The notes below the pieces were generated by a model that was not told the DNA's origin, searched no databases, and saw only the letters and a program-made list of their open reading frames with translations. From Croceibacterium_A sp044506885 (lineage in GTDB: Bacteria; Pseudomonadota; Alphaproteobacteria; Sphingomonadales; Sphingomonadaceae), in assembly GCA_044506885.1 (NCBI GenBank), contig JBIQKC010000008.1, positions 16,840 through 80,839 on the forward strand: a stretch of 64,000 nt of DNA, written 5' to 3'. Below are positions 1 to 9,763 of the stretch, piece by piece (within the stretch, counting starts at the first letter, position 1; every line of letters starts with the position of its first letter). The translations under genes were made by a program, and so were the position numbers.

Positions 1-1016
1 TCGCGACTTTCCTCGCCAACATGACCGGGCTGGCGCGCGAAGGCGTGACGCACGTCGCCTACGAGGCGTCGAGCCACGGCCTCGCGCAGTTCCGCAACGA
101 AGGACTGCCGGTCGCGGCGGGTGCGTTCACCAACCTGTCACGCGACCACCTCGACTACCACGCGGACATGGACGACTATTTCGCCGCCAAGATGCGGCTG
201 TTCGGCGAAGTGGTGGCCGATGGCGGCGCGGCGGTGATCTGGGCCGACGATGCGTGGAGCGATCGCGCCCTCGATGCGGCGCGCAAGCGCGGGCTGCGCT
301 GCTTCACCGTCGGCGAACGGGGCGAGGGGATCCGGCTCCTCTCGCGCAATCCCGGATTGCTCGGCCAGGAACTGGCGATCGAGTTCGAAGGCGCGCGCCA
401 TACGATAGCCCTGCCGCTGATCGGGGCTTACCAGGCGGCGAACGCGCTGGTCGCCGCCGGGCTGACGCTGGCGACCGGCAGCGATCCGGCTCGCGTGTTC
501 GACGCGCTGGGGCGGCTGCAACCGGTTCGCGGCCGGCTGGAGCGCGCGGCCATCGCGGCGAGCGGAGCGCCGGTCTATGTCGACTACGCCCATACGCCCG
601 ATGCGCTGGCGGCGGCGATCGACGCGCTGCGGCCGCATGTGCGCGGGCGGCTCATCACTGTGTTCGGCGCGGGCGGAGACCGCGATGTCGGCAAGCGCGC
701 GCCGATGGGCGAAGCGGCCTCGGCGCATTCGGAGCTGGTCATCGTCACCGACGACAACCCGCGCGGCGAGGATCCGGCGGCGATCCGGATGCAGGTTCTT
801 TCCGGCGCGCCCGGCGCGCGCGAGATCGGCGACCGGCGGCAGGCGATCCGCGCGGCGATTGCCGAGGCGAGGGCGGACGACATCGTCCTCATCGCCGGCA
901 AGGGACACGAACAGGGGCAGATCGTCGGGGCGGGGGAGGCGATGCGCGTCCTGCCGTTCGACGATGTGGCCGTGGCGCGCGAATGCGCGGCGGAACTGGC
1001 GGGGGCGGAACGATGA
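1..1016 (+). CDS. murE: UDP-MurNAc-tripeptide synthetase MurE (5' truncated)
   Basis: Cytoplasmic Mur ligase that adds the third stem-peptide residue to UDP-MurNAc-L-Ala-D-Glu. The gene enters the window already open: the frame reads from base 3 (ATFLANM...) with no stop before it, so the N-terminal domain and ATP loop are outside. Visible are the central-domain GVTHVAYEASSHGL segment, the C-terminal-domain entry (YVDYAHTPDAL) and the DNPR motif (TDDNPRGEDP), which family knowledge links to meso-diaminopimelate as substrate. The stop overlaps the murF start (ATGA). First gene of the visible dcw block. The truncation is a window effect, not a mutation. Confidence 0.97.
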   Translation, partial: ATFLANMTGLAREGVTHVAYEASSHGLAQFRNEGLPVAAGAFTNLSRDHLDYHADMDDYFAAKMRLFGEVVADGGAAVIWADDAWSDRALDAARKRGLRCFTVGERGEGIRLLSRNPGLLGQELAIEFEGARHTIALPLIGAYQAANALVAAGLTLATGSDPARVFDALGRLQPVRGRLERAAIAASGAPVYVDYAHTPDALAAAIDALRPHVRGRLITVFGAGGDRDVGKRAPMGEAASAHSELVIVTDDNPRGEDPAAIRMQVLSGAPGAREIGDRRQAIRAAIAEARADDIVLIAGKGHEQGQIVGAGEAMRVLPFDDVAVARECAAELAGAER

Positions 1017-2479
1017 ATGCGGTATTGAAGATTGTGCGCTGGCCGGCCGATGCCGGCGACGTCCGGCGGCAGGCGCTGTGGACCGCCGATGCTGTCGCCG
1101 GCGCGACCGGCGGGTGCGCGAGCGGCGCGTTCGAGGTTTCGGGCATCGAAACCGATTCGCGCGATGTCCGCTCGGGCGACCTGTTCTTCGCGCTGAAAGG
1201 CGAAACCAGCGACGGGCACCTCTATCTCGACAAGGCCTTCGCCAACGGCGCCGCGGCGGCGGTGGTCGAACGGCCCATCGCGCAACCGCATATCCTGGTC
1301 GAAGACGCCTCGTGCGCGCTGGAGGCGCTGGCGCGCACGGCGCGCGAGCGTGTGTCCGCGCGCATCGTCGGCGTCACCGGCTCGGTCGGCAAGACCGGGG
1401 TCAAGGAAGCGATCTTCGCCGCGCTGGAGCGGTGCAGCAGGGGCGGCGCTCACCGTTCGGTGAAGAGCTACAACAATCACGTCGGCGTGCCGCTCAGCCT
1501 CGCGCGGATGCCCGCGCGCAGCCGTTTCGGCGTGTTCGAGATGGGCATGAACCATGCCGGCGAAATCCACGGCCTGACGGCGCAGGTGCGCCCGCATGTG
1601 GCCGTCATCACCACCATCGCGCCGGCGCACATCGAAAACCTCGGCAGCGAGGAAGCGATCGCCGACGCCAAGGCGGAAGTGTTCGCCGGTCTCGAACCCG
1701 GCGGCACGGCGGTGATCCCGGCCGACAGCCCGCATTTCGAACGGCTGCGCGCCGCCGCGGTGTCCGCCGGCGCGCACGTGCTGGCGTTCGGCGCGGCCGC
1801 GCATTCCGACGTGCGGCTGCTCGACTCTGTCCCTTCGGCCAACGGCGGCTCGCTGGTCACGGCCGCGCTGGGCGAGCGGCGGCTGTGCTATTCGGTGGCC
1901 GAGCCGGGCGAACACTGGGTGGCGAACTCGCTGGCGGTGATGGCGGCGGTCCATGCCGCCGGCGGCGACCTGGGCGCGGCCGGGCTGGCGCTGGCGGAAA
2001 TGGGCGGGCTCAAGGGGCGCGGCGCGCGCCACCGCGTCCCGGCCCCCGGCGGCCACGCGCTGCTGATCGACGAAAGCTACAACGCCAACCCGGCCTCGAT
2101 GCGCGCGACGCTGGCGCAGCTCGGCGCAACGCCCGCCACGCGGCGCATCGCGGTCCTCGGCAGCATGAAGGAGCTTGGCGACTTCGCCCCGTCGTTCCAC
2201 GCCGGGCTGCGCCAGCCGCTGGAGCAGGCGGGGGTGGACTACGCGGTGCTGGTGGGGCCGGAGATGGCGGCGCTGGCGCGCGAGCTGGGGAAACCCGTCC
2301 CCAACGCGCTTGGCATCCGTCTCGCCTTTGCGCATTGCGAAAATCCGGGCCAAGCGATCGCCGCGCTCGAGGAGTTCGGGCTGGCCGGCGGCGACGCGGT
2401 GCTCGTGAAGGGTTCGAATTCGGTCGGTCTGGGCGCCGTTGTCGCCCATTTCGCCGCATCCGGCCCGAGGGAAGGCTGA
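1013..2479 (+). CDS. murF: UDP-MurNAc-tripeptide--D-Ala-D-Ala ligase MurF
   Basis: Adds the D-Ala-D-Ala dipeptide to complete the cytoplasmic UDP-MurNAc-pentapeptide. 488 residues, normal for the family. The N-terminal domain has the typical TDSRDVRSGDLFFAL; the ATP loop is GVTGSVGKTGVKE; the central domain shows the SYNNHVGVPLSLAR and FEMGMNHAGEI stretches; the C-terminal domain has DESYNANPASMRA. The start chosen is the ATG overlapping the murE stop, because it gives the canonical N-terminus; the same frame runs open further upstream but only as a shadow of murE. Ends 9 bases before mraY. Confidence 0.97.
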   Translation: MNAVLKIVRWPADAGDVRRQALWTADAVAGATGGCASGAFEVSGIETDSRDVRSGDLFFALKGETSDGHLYLDKAFANGAAAAVVERPIAQPHILVEDASCALEALARTARERVSARIVGVTGSVGKTGVKEAIFAALERCSRGGAHRSVKSYNNHVGVPLSLARMPARSRFGVFEMGMNHAGEIHGLTAQVRPHVAVITTIAPAHIENLGSEEAIADAKAEVFAGLEPGGTAVIPADSPHFERLRAAAVSAGAHVLAFGAAAHSDVRLLDSVPSANGGSLVTAALGERRLCYSVAEPGEHWVANSLAVMAAVHAAGGDLGAAGLALAEMGGLKGRGARHRVPAPGGHALLIDESYNANPASMRATLAQLGATPATRRIAVLGSMKELGDFAPSFHAGLRQPLEQAGVDYAVLVGPEMAALARELGKPVPNALGIRLAFAHCENPGQAIAALEEFGLAGGDAVLVKGSNSVGLGAVVAHFAASGPREG

Positions 2480-2488
2480 GCGTCTCGA

Positions 2489-3559
2489 ATGCTGTATTTG
2501 CTTGCCCAGTGGCTCGAATTCGAAGGGCTGCTGAACCTCGTCCGTTACCAGACCTTTCGTTCCGGCGCGACGATGCTGACCGCGCTGGCGATCGGGCTGC
2601 TGATCGGCCCCCGGTTCATCTCGATGCTGCGCGTGCGGCAGGGCAAGGGCCAGCCGATCCGCGAGGACGGCCCGCAGACCCACCAGGCCAAGGTCGGCAC
2701 GCCGACGATGGGCGGGCTGATGATCCTCACCTCGCTCGCCGTGTCGATGCTCTTGTGGATGGATCTCGCCAATCCGCTCGTCTGGGCCTGCGTGCTGGTC
2801 ACGCTCGGCTTCGGCGCGATCGGGTTTCTCGACGATTTCGACAAGGTCGCCAAGCGCAGCCATCGCGGCCTGTCGGGCAAGGTGCGCCTGCTGCTCGAAT
2901 TCGTCGTCGCCGGCATCGCCACCTGGCTGATCGTCGGCCCGGCGGGCACGAACCTCTACGTGCCGTTCCTGTCGGACCGCTTCATTCCATTGGGGCCGCT
3001 CTACTACCTGTTCGCCGCCACGGTCATCGTCGGCTTCGGCAATGCGGTGAACCTGACCGACGGGCTCGACGGCCTCGCGACGATGCCGGTGGTGATCGCC
3101 GCGGGGGCGTTCCTGTTCATCGCCTACCTCGTCGGCCGCGTGGACTATTCGGGCTATCTCGGCATCCCGCACGTTCCCGGCGGGGGCGAACTGGCGATCC
3201 TGTGCGCGGCGATCATCGGCGGCGGCCTCGCGTTCCTGTGGTTCAACGCGCCGCCGGCGGCGGTGTTCATGGGCGATACCGGCAGCCTCGCCCTCGGCGG
3301 CGCGCTCGGCGCGGTGGCGGTGGCGACCAATCACGAACTGGTGCTGTTGATCATCGGCGGGCTGTTCGTGATCGAAACCGCCAGCGTCATCATCCAGGTG
3401 TTCTGGTTCAAGCGCACTGGCAAGCGCATCTTCCGCATGGCGCCGATCCACCATCACTTCGAACAGCTCGGCTGGAAGGAATCGACCGTGGTGATCCGTT
3501 TCTGGATCATCGCCATCGTGCTTGCCGTGCTCGGACTTGCTACGCTGAAGCTGCGATGA
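2489..3559 (+). CDS. mraY: Phospho-MurNAc-pentapeptide translocase MraY
   Basis: Integral membrane enzyme that transfers phospho-MurNAc-pentapeptide to undecaprenyl phosphate, making lipid I. 356 residues with about ten hydrophobic segments. Diagnostic motifs are present: QTHQAKVGTPTMGG near the N-terminus, the aspartate-rich NLTDGLDGLA, MGDTGSLALGG, and APIHHHFE near the C-terminus. Lies between murF and murD in the standard dcw order. Confidence 0.98.
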   Translation: MLYLLAQWLEFEGLLNLVRYQTFRSGATMLTALAIGLLIGPRFISMLRVRQGKGQPIREDGPQTHQAKVGTPTMGGLMILTSLAVSMLLWMDLANPLVWACVLVTLGFGAIGFLDDFDKVAKRSHRGLSGKVRLLLEFVVAGIATWLIVGPAGTNLYVPFLSDRFIPLGPLYYLFAATVIVGFGNAVNLTDGLDGLATMPVVIAAGAFLFIAYLVGRVDYSGYLGIPHVPGGGELAILCAAIIGGGLAFLWFNAPPAAVFMGDTGSLALGGALGAVAVATNHELVLLIIGGLFVIETASVIIQVFWFKRTGKRIFRMAPIHHHFEQLGWKESTVVIRFWIIAIVLAVLGLATLKLR

Positions 3560-3566
3560 TCGTCAT

Positions 3567-4928
3567 ATGATCGTTTCTGGGGCCTTTCGCGGAAAACGCT
3601 ACGCCGTCCTCGGCCTCGCTCGCTCCGGCATGGCGACGGTCGAGGCGCTGCTTGCCAGCGGCGCGCATGTGACCGCGTGGGACCGCCGCGAAGGCCCGCG
3701 CGAGGAACTCGCCGGACGCGCCACGCTCGCCGATCCGCTCGAAATCGACCTCGCCGGATTCGACGGCGTGGTCCTGACCCCCGGCGTGCCGCTCAACACC
3801 CATCCCATCGCCGAACGGGCGCATGCCGCCGGCGCGCCGCTGATCGGGGACATAGAGCTGTTCGCACAGGCCCGCTCCTCGCTCCCGCCGCACAAGGTGG
3901 TCGGGATCACCGGCACCAACGGCAAGTCCACGACGACCGCGCTGATCCACCACATCCTCAGGACGGCGGGCGTCCCGACCACGATGGGCGGTAATATCGG
4001 GTTGCCGATCCTCGGCCAGGACCCGCTCCCCGCCGGCGGCGTCTATGTGCTGGAGCTGTCGAGCTACCAGATCGACCTGACGCAGAATCTCGACTGTGAC
4101 GTGGCGGTGCTTCTGAATATCACACCCGACCATCTCGACCGCTACGAGAACTTCGAAGCGTACGCGGCCGCCAAAGCGCGGTTGCTCGCCATGCAATCGT
4201 CCAATCATGTGTGCATCATTTCCCGTGATAGCCAGACCAGCTTCGACATCTATCAGGAAACCTGGTTCGATGAGCGGCGGCCGCATGACACGGTCCTGAA
4301 CATTTCCCATGAGGACATCGACGACCTGTCGCGCTGGCCGGCATTGCAGGGCCCGCACAACGGGGAGAATGCGTCGGCGGCGACCGCGGCATGCAAGGTG
4401 CTTGGTCTGACCGAGCAGCAGATCGAACACGGCCTGCGCACCTATCCCGGCCTGCCGCACCGCATGGAACGGATCGCGGAGCACAACGGCGTGCTGTTCA
4501 TCAACGACAGCAAAGCCACCAATCCTGCATCGACCGCACCCGCGCTCGCCGCGTTCCCGCCCAACCCGGACGAGCGCGTCCACTGGATCTGCGGCGGGTT
4601 GCCCAAGGGCGACGATCTCGACGAATGCGCGCCGAACTTCGGCAACGTCGCCGCCGCCTACACTATCGGCGAGGCCGGCCCGCGCTTTGCCGAAATCCTC
4701 GAACCGTTCATGCATGTCGAACGCTGCGAGATGCTGTGCAAGGCGGTCCAGCGCGCGATGGCCGCCGCGAAGCCCGGCGATGTGGTGCTGTTCTCGCCCG
4801 CTTGTGCCAGCTTCGACCAGTTCCGCGACTACGAGACGCGCGGCGAGAGCTTCCGCACCCTGGTCGCCGAACTGACCGGCCAGGCGCAGCCGCAACCGGC
4901 GGATTTCACCGCGAGGTCCGCCGCATGA
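3567..4928 (+). CDS. murD: UDP-MurNAc-L-Ala--D-Glu ligase MurD
   Basis: Adds D-glutamate to UDP-MurNAc-L-Ala in the cytoplasm. 453 residues. The N-terminal Rossmann-like UDP-binding segment (VLGLARSGMA) is followed by the Mur-ligase ATP loop GITGTNGKSTTTAL, the ELSSYQID motif, and the C-terminal NDSKATNP and CGGLPKG segments. The ATG at 3567 is the first that yields the canonical N-terminus. The stop overlaps the ftsW start by four bases (ATGA), suggesting translational coupling. Confidence 0.97.
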   Translation: MIVSGAFRGKRYAVLGLARSGMATVEALLASGAHVTAWDRREGPREELAGRATLADPLEIDLAGFDGVVLTPGVPLNTHPIAERAHAAGAPLIGDIELFAQARSSLPPHKVVGITGTNGKSTTTALIHHILRTAGVPTTMGGNIGLPILGQDPLPAGGVYVLELSSYQIDLTQNLDCDVAVLLNITPDHLDRYENFEAYAAAKARLLAMQSSNHVCIISRDSQTSFDIYQETWFDERRPHDTVLNISHEDIDDLSRWPALQGPHNGENASAATAACKVLGLTEQQIEHGLRTYPGLPHRMERIAEHNGVLFINDSKATNPASTAPALAAFPPNPDERVHWICGGLPKGDDLDECAPNFGNVAAAYTIGEAGPRFAEILEPFMHVERCEMLCKAVQRAMAAAKPGDVVLFSPACASFDQFRDYETRGESFRTLVAELTGQAQPQPADFTARSAA

Positions 4929-6169
4929 GCCGGGCGCGCCCTTACCTTCCCGGAACGGGCGGCCTCGCCGCCGGCCCCACGTCGTTCGCCGGCAGCCGCG
5001 GGCGCCAGCTCAAGGTCTGGTGGCGCGAGACCGATCGCGTGCTGCTGCTGCTCATCGGCCTGTTGATGGCGATCGGCGCGGTGGCCGTGGCGGCGGCGTC
5101 TCCCGCGAGCGCGCGCCGGCTCTCGACCGGCGACGTGGCGCTCCCCGATCTGTACTTCTTCTGGCTGCACTTGCGCTGGCAGTTCGTCGGCCTGCTGGTC
5201 ATGCTCGGCACGGCGATCCTGCCGCGCGAGCTTGCCCGGCGCGGCGCGATCCTCGCCAGCGCCGCGATGATCGTGGCGCTGATGCTGGTTCCCATCGTCG
5301 GCAGCGAGGTGAACGGCGCGCGGCGCTGGCTCGATCTGGGCATGCGGTTCCAGCCGAGCGAATTTCTCAAGCCGGCCTTCGCGGTGGCGGTGGCGTGGAT
5401 CCTGTCGCTGAAGGTGCGCGATCCCGATCTGCCGGTGATCCCGCTCAGCTTTGCGCTGCTGCTGCTGGTCGCCGCCCTGCTGATGGCGCAGCCGAACCTC
5501 GGCGATGCGGTGCTGTTCGTCGGCTTGTGGTTCGTGCTGGTGATGCTTGCCGGCCTGCCGTTGCAGCGGGTCGGGATGCTCGTGGGCGCGGGGATCGGCG
5601 CCTTCGCGCTGGCCTATCTGTTCTACGACAACGCCCGCCACCGGATCGATTCCTTCCTCGGCGGCGGCACCGCGTTCGATCAGGTCGATCTCGCCAGCCG
5701 CACGCTGATGTCCGGCGGCTGGACCGGCAGCGGCCTGTGGCTCGGCACGCGCAAGATGAACCTGCCCGAAGCGCACACCGACTATATCTTCTCGGTCATC
5801 GGCGAGGAGTTCGGGCTGCTCGTCTGCGGTGTGGTGGCGCTGCTCTATCTCGCGATCGTGCTGCGCGTGCTGATGCGCCTGATCGACGAGGACAACCTGT
5901 TCACCATCCTCGCGGCAACCGGGCTGGTGGCGCTGTTCGGAGGGCAGGCGTTCGTCAACATCCTCGTCAACCTGCAACTGTCGCCGTCGAAGGGTCTGAC
6001 GCTGCCGCTGGTCAGCTACGGCGGCTCATCGACGATCGCGCAGTGCTTCCTCGTCGGGCTGCTGCTGGCGATCACCCGGCGCAACCCCTGCCTCACGCGC
6101 GAGAGGTTCGACTGGCGCGGGGTGCTGCGCGACTATCTCGGCCGCCTGTGGTGGGGGAAGCGCGCGTGA
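4925..6169 (+). CDS. ftsW: Septal peptidoglycan polymerase FtsW
   Basis: SEDS-family glycosyltransferase that polymerises lipid II at the septum with its class B PBP partner (FtsI, expected upstream of the window). 414 residues. A short cytoplasmic N-terminus of about 38 residues precedes roughly ten membrane helices. Family motifs: ARRWLDLGMRFQPSEFLKP in the conserved periplasmic loop and SYGGSS near the C-terminus. The start at 4925 overlaps the murD stop. The stop overlaps the murG GTG start. Confidence 0.96.
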   Translation: MSRARPYLPGTGGLAAGPTSFAGSRGRQLKVWWRETDRVLLLLIGLLMAIGAVAVAAASPASARRLSTGDVALPDLYFFWLHLRWQFVGLLVMLGTAILPRELARRGAILASAAMIVALMLVPIVGSEVNGARRWLDLGMRFQPSEFLKPAFAVAVAWILSLKVRDPDLPVIPLSFALLLLVAALLMAQPNLGDAVLFVGLWFVLVMLAGLPLQRVGMLVGAGIGAFALAYLFYDNARHRIDSFLGGGTAFDQVDLASRTLMSGGWTGSGLWLGTRKMNLPEAHTDYIFSVIGEEFGLLVCGVVALLYLAIVLRVLMRLIDEDNLFTILAATGLVALFGGQAFVNILVNLQLSPSKGLTLPLVSYGGSSTIAQCFLVGLLLAITRRNPCLTRERFDWRGVLRDYLGRLWWGKRA

Positions 6170-7362
6170 GCACGGTGACTCGCCACTACGTCGTCGCCGC
6201 CGGCGGAACCGGCGGGCATCTGACCCCGGCCTTCGCGCTGGCGCACGAGCTCGAGCGGCGCGGGCATCACGTGGCGCTCGTCACCGATGCGCGCGGGGCG
6301 GAGATTCCCGGCAAGCCCGGCTTCCTGCCGGCGCATGTCCTCCCGGCGGGGCGGATGGGCAAGAACCCGCTCGGCTGGCCGAAAGCGATTGGCGCGGTGC
6401 TCGAAGGCCGGGCCATGGCGCGGCGGCTCTACGAAGGGTTCGAGCCGAGCGCGGTAATCGGCTTCGGCGGCTATCCGGCGCTGCCCGCGCTGCTGGCCGC
6501 CACGGCCGACGGCATTCCGGCCATCGTCCACGAACAGAACGCCGTGCTCGGCCGGGTCAACCGCCTGCTCGCCGGGCGGGTGGAGGCCATCGCCACGTCT
6601 TACCCGGACGTCGCCCGCCTGCCGGCCAAGCACGCGGATAAGGTGTTCCTCGTCGGCAACCCCGTGCGGCCCGAACTGCTGGCGTTGCGCGACGCGCCGT
6701 TCCCGGCTTTCACCGCCGACGGCTTGCTGCGGGTGCTGGTCACCGGCGGCAGCCAGGGCGCGCGGGTGCTGTCCGAAGTGGTGCCCGACGGCCTGTCGAT
6801 GCTCGCTCCGGCGCTGCGCTCGCGCTTGCAGGTGACGCAGCAATGCCGGCCCGAAGACCTCGACGCGGTGCGCGAACGCTATGCCAGCCACGGCATCCCG
6901 GCCGAGCTGGGCACCTATTTCGAGGACATGCACGTCCGCCTCGCCGATGCGCACCTGTTCATCGGCCGCGCGGGCGCATCGACCGTTGCCGAGCTGACCA
7001 CGGTGGGCCGTCCGGCAATCCTTGTGCCGCTGCCGATCGCGACCGACGATCATCAGGCGGCCAATGTGCGCGAGATCGTCAAGGCCGGCGGCGCGCGCGC
7101 GATCCGCCAGCAGAACTTCACCGCCAAGGAACTGGCGAAGCAGATCAACGCGCTGGCCCAGCGGCCCGAAACGCTCGCCACCGCCGCGCACGGGGCGTGG
7201 AACTGCGGCCGGCCCAAGGCGGCCAGCGATCTCGCCGATCTGGTCGAAAGCTTCGGCGGCGCGCCGATACAGGACGTGATCCGCGTCGGCCGCGAAACGC
7301 CGGCGGCAGCGGGCGCGCGGACGTCGGCCAGTTCGGCCATGGACCGGGGAGACTCGGTATGA
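6166..7362 (+). CDS. murG: UDP-GlcNAc:lipid I GlcNAc transferase MurG
   Basis: Membrane-associated GT28 enzyme that converts lipid I to lipid II. 398 residues with two Rossmann domains: the N-terminal loop AAGGTGGHLTPA, the GFGGYPALPALLA and HEQNAVLGRVNR segments, and the C-terminal donor-site region VTGGSQGARVLSE and GRAGASTVAEL. The start is a GTG inside the GTGA overlap with ftsW; the open frame upstream of it is an ftsW shadow. The stop overlaps murC. Confidence 0.96.
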   Translation: MSTVTRHYVVAAGGTGGHLTPAFALAHELERRGHHVALVTDARGAEIPGKPGFLPAHVLPAGRMGKNPLGWPKAIGAVLEGRAMARRLYEGFEPSAVIGFGGYPALPALLAATADGIPAIVHEQNAVLGRVNRLLAGRVEAIATSYPDVARLPAKHADKVFLVGNPVRPELLALRDAPFPAFTADGLLRVLVTGGSQGARVLSEVVPDGLSMLAPALRSRLQVTQQCRPEDLDAVRERYASHGIPAELGTYFEDMHVRLADAHLFIGRAGASTVAELTTVGRPAILVPLPIATDDHQAANVREIVKAGGARAIRQQNFTAKELAKQINALAQRPETLATAAHGAWNCGRPKAASDLADLVESFGGAPIQDVIRVGRETPAAAGARTSASSAMDRGDSV

Positions 7363-8807
7363 GCCCCACTTCCGGCCACGGCGCGCGGCTGCCGACGGAC
7401 ATCGGCACGATCCACTTCGTCGGCATCGGCGGCATCGGCATGTCGGGCATCGCCGAGGTGATGAAGAATCTCGGCTATGTCGTGCAGGGCTCCGATATTG
7501 CGGAAAGCGCTTCTGTCGAGCGCCTGCGCGCGCGGGGCATCGCGGTCTCGATCGGCCATGACGCGGCCAATCTCGGAGACGCGGCGGTGGTGGTGACCTC
7601 GACCGCAGTGCGGCGCGACAACCCCGAAGTCGCGGCGGCGCTCGCGGCGCGCATCCCGGTCGTGCGGCGGGCGGAGATGCTGGCGGAGCTGATGCGATTA
7701 AAGCGCACGGTGGCGGTCGCCGGAACCCACGGCAAGACCACGACCACCTCGATGGTCGCCGCGCTGCTCGACGCCGGCGGGATCGACCCGACGGTCATCA
7801 ACGGCGGCATCATCGAAAGCTACGGCTCCAACGCGCGCCTCGGCGGCAGCGACTGGATGGTGGTGGAGGCCGACGAGAGCGACGGCAGCTTCCTGCGCCT
7901 CGACGGCACGATCGCGGTCGTCACCAATATCGATCCCGAGCACCTCGACCACTACGGCAGCTTCGACGCGGTGCGGCAGGCGTTCGTCGAATTCATCGAG
8001 AACGTGCCGTTCTATGGCGCGGCGGTGCTGTGCATCGACCATCCCGAAGTGCAGAACGTCATCGCCCGCGTGCGCGATCGGCGGGTGGTCACCTACGGCC
8101 TGTCCGCGCAGGCGGACTGGCGTGCGGAAGCCATCCGCTCGCAGGACGGCGGCAACCTGTTCGATGCGGTCCACACCGATCGCGACGGACGCCAGCGGCG
8201 GATCGCCGACGTGGCCTTGCCGATGCCGGGCCGGCACAACGTGCAGAACGCGCTCGCCGCCATCGCGGTGGCGGCCGAACTGGGCGTGGACGACGCAACG
8301 ATCCGCTCCGGCTTCGCCCGCTTCGGCGGCGTGCGGCGGCGCTTTACCCGCGTGGGCGAAGTCGGCGGCGCGAGTGTGATCGACGATTACGCCCATCACC
8401 CGGTGGAAATCCGCGCCGTGCTGGCGGCCGCGCGCGAAGCGGTGTCGGGCAGTTCGGGAGGGCGCGTCATCGCCGTCGCCCAGCCGCACCGCTACACCCG
8501 CCTGCGCGACCTGATGGGCGAGTTCCAGGGCTGCTTCAACGATGCCGACATGGTCTTCGTCGCGCCCGTCTATCCGGCCGGCGAGCAGCCGATCGCCGGC
8601 GTCGATTCCGCCGCGCTGGTCGAAGGGCTGAGGGATCGCGGGCATCGCGCAGCGGAGGAAATCGCGGGCTCGGCCGAACTGGCCGAGCGGCTGGCGTCGT
8701 TGCTGCAACCCGGCGACATGGTCGTGTGCCTCGGCGCCGGCGACATCACCAGATGGGCGGCCGGTCTCGCGGGACAGGTCGCCGCGCGGCGGGAGCGCGC
8801 GGCATGA
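7359..8807 (+). CDS. murC: UDP-MurNAc--L-alanine ligase MurC
   Basis: First ligase of the pentapeptide pathway, adding L-Ala to UDP-MurNAc. 482 residues. Seen are the UDP-binding HFVGIGGIGMSGIAEV, the ATP loop VAGTHGKTTTTSM, the VVEADESDGSF segment and the C-terminal DDYAHHPVEIRA. The ATG at 7359 overlaps the murG stop (ATGA), and its own stop overlaps murB in the same way. Confidence 0.97.
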   Translation: MSPTSGHGARLPTDIGTIHFVGIGGIGMSGIAEVMKNLGYVVQGSDIAESASVERLRARGIAVSIGHDAANLGDAAVVVTSTAVRRDNPEVAAALAARIPVVRRAEMLAELMRLKRTVAVAGTHGKTTTTSMVAALLDAGGIDPTVINGGIIESYGSNARLGGSDWMVVEADESDGSFLRLDGTIAVVTNIDPEHLDHYGSFDAVRQAFVEFIENVPFYGAAVLCIDHPEVQNVIARVRDRRVVTYGLSAQADWRAEAIRSQDGGNLFDAVHTDRDGRQRRIADVALPMPGRHNVQNALAAIAVAAELGVDDATIRSGFARFGGVRRRFTRVGEVGGASVIDDYAHHPVEIRAVLAAAREAVSGSSGGRVIAVAQPHRYTRLRDLMGEFQGCFNDADMVFVAPVYPAGEQPIAGVDSAALVEGLRDRGHRAAEEIAGSAELAERLASLLQPGDMVVCLGAGDITRWAAGLAGQVAARRERAA

Positions 8808-9763
8808 GCGGGCAGATCGGCTCATATCAGGGCGAATGCTCCGCGCCCGGTTCGGATACGGACTACGCCTTCGGCGGCGCGGTGCCGACCGACGTGCGCG
8901 GCAAGCTCACGCAGGATGCGCCGCTCGACAAGCTGGTCTGGTTCAAGAGCGGCGGCGCGGCGGACTGGCTGTTCGAACCGGCGGACATCGACGATCTGGT
9001 CGGCTTTCTCTCGGGCCTCGACGAAGGCGCGCCGGTCATGGCGCTCGGCCTCGGATCCAACCTGATCGTGCGCGACGGCGGCGTTCCGGGGGTGGTCGTC
9101 CGGCTCGGCAAGGCGTTCTCCTCGGTCGAGGCAAAGCGCGATTGCGTCATCGAATGCGGCGGCGGGGCCAGCGGCATCCTTGTCGCCTCGACCGCGCGCG
9201 ACGCCGGCATCGCCGGGCTGGAGTTCCTGCGCGGCATCCCCGGCACGGTCGGCGGCTTCGTGCGCATGAACGGCGGAGCCTATGGCCGCGAGGTGGCGGA
9301 CATTCTGGTCGATTGCGACGTGATCCTGCCGGGCGGCGCGCTGGTCACCGTGCCGGCGGCGGACCTCGACTACAGTTATCGCCACTCCGTCTTGCCGGAC
9401 GGAGCGATCGTGGTCGCCGCGCGCTTCAAGGGCGCGCCGGGCGAACCGAAGGAGATCGGCGCGGAGATGGACCGCATCGCCCACGCGCGCGAGGAAACCC
9501 AGCCGTTGCGCAGCAAGACCGGCGGTTCCACCTTCAAGAACCCGCCGGGGGACAAGGCGTGGCGACTGGTCGATGCGGCGGGCTGCCGCGGGCTTCGGAT
9601 GGGCGGCGCACAAGTAAGCGAGAAGCACGCCAATTTCCTGATAAACACCGGCGATGCGACAAGCGCCGACATCGAAACCCTGGGCGAGGAAGTCCGCCGC
9701 CGCGTGTCCGAAAGTCAGGGCGTGACGCTCGAATGGGAAATCCAGCGGGTGGGGCGATGGTGA
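8804..9763 (+). CDS. murB: UDP-N-acetylenolpyruvoylglucosamine reductase MurB
   Basis: FAD-dependent reductase making UDP-MurNAc. 319 residues. The FAD-binding PCMH-type domain shows ALGLGSNLIVRDGG and RGIPGTVGGFVRMN; the C-terminal substrate domain shows SKTGGSTFKNP and SEKHANFLIN. The N-terminal 25 residues are polar and poorly conserved, so an internal start is possible, but the ATGA overlap with murC supports the one chosen. Overlaps ddl by seven bases. Confidence 0.96.
   Translation: MSGQIGSYQGECSAPGSDTDYAFGGAVPTDVRGKLTQDAPLDKLVWFKSGGAADWLFEPADIDDLVGFLSGLDEGAPVMALGLGSNLIVRDGGVPGVVVRLGKAFSSVEAKRDCVIECGGGASGILVASTARDAGIAGLEFLRGIPGTVGGFVRMNGGAYGREVADILVDCDVILPGGALVTVPAADLDYSYRHSVLPDGAIVVAARFKGAPGEPKEIGAEMDRIAHAREETQPLRSKTGGSTFKNPPGDKAWRLVDAAGCRGLRMGGAQVSEKHANFLINTGDATSADIETLGEEVRRRVSESQGVTLEWEIQRVGRW

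Noticed and set aside
577..3570. Very long open frames overlapping the mur genes on both strands (for example 577-3570 plus and 584-3457 minus)
   Set aside because: They are Arg/Gly/Ala-rich, have no family motif and run opposite or out of phase to clear Mur enzymes; typical of high-GC DNA.
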